A DNA stretch of 64,000 bases. It comes from Hedera helix. Its lineage: Eukaryota > Streptophyta > Magnoliopsida > Apiales > Araliaceae. The DNA is taken from NCBI GenBank assembly GCA_947179155.2, contig OX359284.1:6132932-6196931 (forward strand), written 5' to 3'. The position numbers and the translations under genes are program-made. Of the stretch, positions 57,960 through 64,000 are shown one piece after another. Positions within the stretch are counted from its first letter, which is position 1, and every line of letters starts with the position of its first letter. Below the pieces are notes generated by a model. That model saw only the letters and a list, made by a program, of their open reading frames with translations, searched no databases and was not told where the DNA came from.

Positions 57960-58500
57960 TACCCATTTTCTCTAAGTGATGTTCAAACTGTTGTTAAGTT
58001 AACACTTTAGTAAATGGATCTGTAATGTTGTCTTGAGAGTTCACTCGCTCCAAGGTGATCTCTCCTCTTTCAATAATTTTTTAAATTAAATGAAACCACC
58101 GTAACACGTGTTTGGAGTTTTGATGAGACCTGGGTTCCTTGGCTTGTGCAACAGCTCTATTATTGTTACAAAATAAAGACACTAGTCCTTGTATGCTAGG
58201 AACCATCCCGAGTTCGGTTACAAACTTCTTCATCTAAACAACTTTCTTTGTAGCTTCACTTGCAGCTATGTACTCTGCCTCTGTCACTGAATCAACAACC
58301 GTTTGCTGCTTAGAAGCCTTCTAACGCACTGAGCCACCATTTAAGGTAAACATATAACCCAAAACGGATTTATAATCATCATGGTCAGTTTGAAAACTTG
58401 AGTTTGTATAGCCCTTTAGTTTTAAATCAGACCCACCGTAGATAAGAAATACTTCATTAGTCTTTCTTAAGTACTTCAAGATATTTTTCACTGCCTTCTA
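57960..58500 (-). pseudogene. RNase H of Copia element 3
   Basis: Minus-strand frames read QQTVVDSVTEAEYIAASEAT near 58230-58310, SLFCNNNRAVAQAKEP near 58135-58185 and SKHVLRWFHLI near 58075-58110, ending ITDPFTKVLT near 58000. Asp and Glu of the catalytic set (D in VDSVTEAEY) are present, but the frame is interrupted by TAG and TAA. It degrades RNA in the replication hybrid. Confidence 0.8.
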
Positions 58501-59409
58501 GTGTTCTTCTCCAGGATTCAACTGATATTTGCTTGTTACACTGAGTGCATGAGCAACATCATGTCTAATATATATCATCCCATGCATGATAGATCCTATT
58601 GTCGAGATAAAAGGAATCTTACTCATACGATCTCTCTCTTCAGATGTCTTTGAGGCCTGATTCTTAAAGTGATGTATTCCATGACCCATCGGCATGAGTG
58701 CTCTTTTGGAATCTTCCATGTTAAACTTCTTTAGTATTGAATCAATGTACGTTCATTGGGATAAGCTAAGCATCCTTTTAGATCTATCTCTATAAATCTT
58801 TATCCCCAAAATATAGGATGTTCCGCCCAAGTCCTTCATGGAGAAGTGTTTAAATAACCATATCTTGATCAATTGTAACATAAAAATACCATTCTCTATC
58901 AGTAATATATCATCACCATATAATATTAAGAATGTGATAGCACTTCCACTAACCTTCTTGTACACACATGGTTCATCCTCGTTTTTGATAAAATTAAACT
59001 CTTTGATTGTCTCATCAAAACGGATTTTTCACCTTCGAGAAACTTGGTTCAATCCATAAATAGATCGTTGTAGCTTATAGACTTGATTTGTTCCAACTTT
59101 TGAAATAAAACCCTCCGGCTGTATCATATACATATTCTCTTCTAGTTTTCCATTGAGGAAGGTCGTTTCAATGTCCATTTGCCAGAGTTAGCAGTCATAA
59201 TAAGCTGTAATTGCAAGTAAAATACGAATAGACTTGAGCATTACTACTGGTGATAAGGTTTCATCATAGTCAACACATTATCTTTATTTGAAACATTTTG
59301 CAACCAGTTGAGCCTTATAGGTCTCCACCTGGTCGCCTACTCCAGTCTTTCTCTTAAAGACCCATTTGTACCCAATAGGGTTAATGCCCTCAGGTGGAAT
59401 AACCAAAGT
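58501..59409 (-). pseudogene. Reverse transcriptase of Copia element 3
   Basis: Motifs read on minus: DETLSPVVMLKSIRILLAIT near 59205-59270, a degenerate MDIETTFLNGKLEENMYMIQ near 59125-59190, VYKLQRSIYGLNQ near 59040-59085, and LYGDDILLIENG near 58885-58925, where the usual Y-V-D-D is Y-G-D-D. SMKDLGGTSYILGIKIYRD and STIGSIMHGMIYIRHDVAHA follow. Stops near 59050 and 59195 and others break it. Confidence 0.85.
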
Positions 59410-60487
59410 TCATACTTGGTTCTCATACATAGAGTCCATCTCGAATTTCATGGCTGCTAGCCATTTATTTGAGCCTTTACTACTCATAGCCTCTTCGTAA
59501 GTCAATGGATCATCATTATTTATGATGCGTACTTCATCATCATATTTTATGATGAATCCATACCTCTTAGGTATCTTCGGTACTATTCCAGACTTTCGAA
59601 TAGGCTGTGATATAATAGGTTCTTTTACTTGGTTAGGTACCTTACTTTGACCCATAATGTTTTGCAATTCTTGAACTTCTTCAAGATTTACTTTACTCCC
59701 ACTAACCCTTTCAAAGATAAACTCATTTTTTAAGAAGTTAACATGTTTCGCAACAAACACCTTTTGATCAGTAACATGATAGAAGTAATACCCTACAGTT
59801 TTTTTAGGATACCCCACAAATTTACACTTATCAGATCTTGTTTTTAGCTTATCATTCTCAAACCTTTTGACATATAAGTTGGACAACCCCAAATATTAAC
59901 ATACTTAAGATTTGGTTTTCTCGTTGTCCATATCTCATATGGGATCTTGGGGACGGATTTTGATGATACCTTGTTAAGTAAGTTTGCAACCGTTTCTAGG
60001 GCACAACCCCAGAAGAAAACTGGAACATCGAAAACTCATCATGGAATGAACCATGTCCAACAAGGTTCGATTTCTCCTTTCAGATACATCATTCATTTGT
60101 GGCGTGCCTGGTGGAGTCCATTGTGGGACTATACCATTTTCTTTGAGTTCTCTATTTCACTTCTGAATTCTTTGAACTTTTTAAACGATTCAGACTTGTA
60201 TTTCATCAAATACAATATCCAAATCTAGAATGATCATCAGTGAAAATAATAAAATATGAATACCCTCCTCGTGCATGCGTTGTCATAGGTCCACATACAT
60301 CTTTGTGTACCAACTCTAACAACACCATAACTCTTTCTCCTTTTCCACTAAAAGGAGATTTGGTCATTTTTTCCACGAGACAAGATTCACAAGTTGGATA
60401 TGATTTATAATCCGATAGCTCTAAAAGTCCATCTTTATGTAACTTATTTAATCTTGTTTTATTAATATGACCGAGTCTATAGTACAA
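59410..60487 (-). pseudogene. Integrase of Copia element 3
   Basis: The zinc domain is at 60206-60487: YYRLGHINKTRLNKLHKDGL then CESCLVEKMTKSPF. VHKDVCGPM and FIIFTDDHSRFGYC hold the first catalytic Asp and its neighbours. The central part (59900-60200) is out of frame. The C-terminal part at 59410-59892 has SDKCKFVGYPKKTVGYYFY and VFVAKHVNFLKNEFI, standard for Copia, and continues to the TYEEAMSSKGSNKWLAAMK start of the RT region. Confidence 0.85.
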
Positions 60488-60511
60488 AATAAAGGTATAA
60501 TTTACATCATC

Positions 60512-60905
60512 TCATTTTCTTTTCGTAGTTTGTTCAATTTGAAAAATATTTGCATGCAAGTCAAGTAAATAAAGTCCATCACGCAATTTGTCAGTACCAA
60601 ATAAAATATTATCATTATAAATAGAATAACTATTGTTCTGTATTATAATATGAAAACTGTCTTTGTCTAACATCGGTATCAAAGTAATGTTTTTAATTAA
60701 AATTGGAACAAAATAACAATTATTTGAATTTATGGACTTGCCTGTAGGCAGTGCTAAATAATAATTTTCTATAACTAATGTAGTAACCTTTGCTCTATTT
60801 CCCACATACAGGACAACTTCATCTTTGCTCAGCTTTCTACTTCTACTTAGTCCTTGCATAGTATTACATATGTGAGAACCACAGTCAGTATCTAATACTC
60901 AAGTA
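60512..60905 (-). pseudogene. Protease region of Copia element 3
   Basis: The active-site region reads VLDTDCGSHICNTMQGL near 60855-60900. Copia proteases normally have D-T-G or D-S-G here, so the Gly is replaced by Asp. The fold continues with VVLYVGNRAKVTTLVIENYY and SIYNDNILFGTDKLRDGLYL, typical of the protease/pre-integrase join. The frame is closed by a stop before integrase. Confidence 0.8.
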
Positions 60906-61797
60906 AAACTTTAACTTACAGAAAGATTTATTTCAATCATGAATAAACCTTGATATGAAGTTGAAGCTTCTTTAAGCTTCTCTTGGTTTGACTGTGCAAG
61001 ATACACCTTACAGTTTCTTTTCTAGTGACCCGGCTTGTTGCAATGGAAGCATGTTTCTTTGCTTTCAAGATCAATCTTCTTATTATCCTTAGTTTTTGCC
61101 TTGCCCTTAGTAGCATTCTTCTTTTTCTTCTTTTCAAAAGAACCCTTAGGCCTCTTTGTCTTCTTGGAAGAATCATCCATCAACAAGACTTGGTCCTTCT
61201 TGGCTAGAAAGTAACCCTTTATAGTTTTTAACATGTTAAGTAACTCAGCCAAGCTGACGTCTAACTTATTCATGTGAAAGTTCACAACAAATTGTGAGAA
61301 GGTATCTGAGAGTGACTGTAAGATCAAATCTTGGCTCAACTCTCCATTCATAATGAACCCTAGTTGTCCAAGCCATTCAATCAAATTGATCATCATTAGG
61401 ACATGAGTCTCAACGAAAGTGCCATCGGTCATTCGAGATCGAAAGAACTCCTTAGATAGCTGATATCTTGCAGTCTTACTTTACTCACCATAAAGATCTT
61501 TAAGGTGCATCAATATAGTAGGAGTATCCATTTTCTCGTGCTAGTGCTAAAACTTGTTACTCATGGATACGAGCATGATGCATTAGGCAACGGTTGCATC
61601 ATCTTGCCATTCTTAAAAGTAGCCACTTCATCCTCAAATGTTGTTTCTGCAACAGTTACTGGGACATCCGAATCTAGGATATAGGAAAGCCTTTTAGCAG
61701 TGAGAACAATTCTCAGATTCCTTAACCAGTCCGTATAATTAAGCCTGGTCAGTTTGTTAGCATGAAGTATGCTACGTAGTGTGAGTGAGTTTAACAT
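60906..61797 (-). pseudogene. gag: gag of Copia element 3
   Basis: The N-terminus (61561-61797) starts MLNSLTLRSILHANKLTRLN with the Y-x-x-W gag signature NYTDWLRNLRIVL. The centre (61022-61432) has LNMLKTIKGYFLAKKD and a Lys-rich stretch. The zinc knuckle is at 61010-61055, CFHCNKPGH then C, but the codon after His (61022-61024) is TAG where Trp is usual. At least one frame change lies between the two parts. Confidence 0.85.
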
Positions 61798-63272
61798 TTG
61801 TAAAATTCTACATGTGAAATAGACAACATTTTATTAATTACCAAAATAAATTAGGTCTTTATTTAAATTGACATTCGCCCACTAGTTTTATCGAACTATA
61901 TTACCCTCAACATATAGTTAGGCAAATCTAATTAAAGATTTACTTGTGAGAATAAGAATCCTATTTCAAATGTATATAGCTATGCGTGACACAACAAACT
62001 ACATATAAATAAATAGGTAGACAACTATTGTCAATTATATTAACATGTAACTCCTTGTATTTTGCCTCTTAGATTATGATGATCATATGTGACACATCTA
62101 AATCAAAATTAATCAAGTTAAGTCCAACCTAGCATTTTCATATAAATGAAGAGAAAAACATTGTCCTTATATGAAACAACAAAACAGTATTGTTTAATTC
62201 TTTTATATAAGAATCTACTATGCAATAAAATAACACCTCAAATAATTAATCTAAGCCTTGTGTGACACAACAAATGAATATTGATTACTTAATGCTCTAT
62301 CGTTTTACCATGCTAGAAGGTGACATTCGATATTTTATTAATATATTTGAATGTTACAACTTATTATTATTTAACCTTGAGAATTTTGTTATTAATTGTC
62401 TCATCTTGTTTAGTGCGCGCGCGCGCCCACACACACACACACACACACATGCACATATAGAAAATTGTATTCTATTTGGATTGATTGTGGACTTTTATTC
62501 TAGTTTGGTTCACTAGAGCCACCAAGTGAACCAAAAGGTCAAACCTAGAGTACAAGAATAAATACATTGAATATAACTATTACATTCAATAACCCAGGCT
62601 CTAATACAAACAGGTCTTCAAGCGTTTCTTGCTCCTTGGCTCCAATTCTTCAAAATAATTCTAACAAATCCGATTACAAACTATCTTCATAAAATAGAAA
62701 CCTTAATCAACAGTCAAGGGGAAGTAAATAGGAAGGAGCTAAAATTTATATAAAGAAAAATTAGATAAGATGAGGTACGTAAACCCTATTTATAAAAATC
62801 TTATTCATTCATACATCCATAAATTCAACCTCATTGATCAATAGTCCATAATTGTATTTATATCAACATATATATCAATACAAAAATTGTCATATCATGA
62901 ATTTAAAACCATTCGGTATATATGTCGATATCATTTAATGGCAATAAATGTTGCATGAAATCCAATTTCATGTTTAAAATAACTCTTTATTTTAATTTTG
63001 AAAACTGGAAAAATCGAACCAAAGAGCACGTTTAGGCGCTGCTTGGCACCTCTGCGACGATGGTGAGTACTGCTGCAGCGGTAGACCGTGTTGTCTAGTT
63101 CACAATTTTTGCAGAAAAATGCAATTTTGCTATTTTCTATTCCAAAACACGATTTTTCTTATTTGTTTTCAAAACCCATAATTTTATACAACAAGTATGC
63201 CCAGTTAAATTAGTCTAAACACATACCCATACATATACAAAATTAAAACAATTAATAATTCGCATAAAATTT
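61798..63272 (-). other. 5' leader of Copia element 3
   Basis: No coding signal. It holds (GC)6 followed by a (CA)n microsatellite at 62415-62449 and a GC-richer patch at 63020-63095. Confidence 0.6.
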
Positions 63273-63287
63273 AGCTCTTGATGCCAC
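63273..63287 (-). other. Primer-binding site of Copia element 3
   Basis: TGGCATCAAGAGC on minus, next to the LTR end. It resembles the initiator-Met tRNA site TGGTATCAGAGC used by most Copia elements. Confidence 0.7.

Positions 63288-64000
<713 letters not shown>

Overview
This window is AT-rich nuclear DNA from a eudicot-type plant. It is mostly nested, decayed transposable elements around one apparently intact host gene. I found no tRNA, rRNA or CRISPR. The plant assignment rests on the Athila/Gypsy, Copia, CACTA and MITE content and on a spliced polyol transporter gene. I cannot name the species.

Layout. 1-10175: an Athila-type Ty3/Gypsy element with degenerate gag-pol and an extra downstream ORF, inserted in an older long LTR (remnant to about 11667). 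11668-15048: unassigned DNA, a 173-bp tandem repeat and the 3' end of a CACTA transposon. 15071-25640: a TGTAATAACC-type long LTR split by a second Athila-type element (15197-24058, TSD TTAGT). 25641-31691: a decayed Sire/Maximus-like Copia element on the minus strand with an env-like ORF. 31692-39500: another long-LTR copy, broken by a virus-like segment (33106-34859), an unknown repeat (36291-37965) and a MITE (38811-39237). 41034-44252: a three-exon polyol/monosaccharide transporter gene (minus strand, 526 aa), with MITEs in intron 2 and just past its stop. 44740-49089: a CACTA element (TSD TAT) containing a Copia solo LTR (TSD CTAAT). 49255-52893: a 3.6-kb solo LTR (TSD ATGAT). 53193-53443: a foldback MITE. 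54064-56549: CACTA-like sequence and an 889-bp tandem duplication. 56076-64000: a Copia element on the minus strand running off the window.

The most notable feature is the segment at 33106-34859. It looks like an endogenous fragment of the B component of a bipartite begomovirus. A movement-protein-like frame on the plus strand and a nuclear-shuttle/capsid-like frame on the minus strand end tail to tail across a bidirectional poly(A) signal. An origin-like TAATATTAT lies upstream of the first. The segment interrupts an LTR and is broken by stops and a frameshift, so it is a fossil. The geminivirus elements in plant genomes that I know of derive mainly from Rep (component A), so a component-B fossil would be unusual.

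Only the transporter looks like a functioning cellular gene. The transposon genes are broken largely by stops that fit C-to-T or G-to-A decay.
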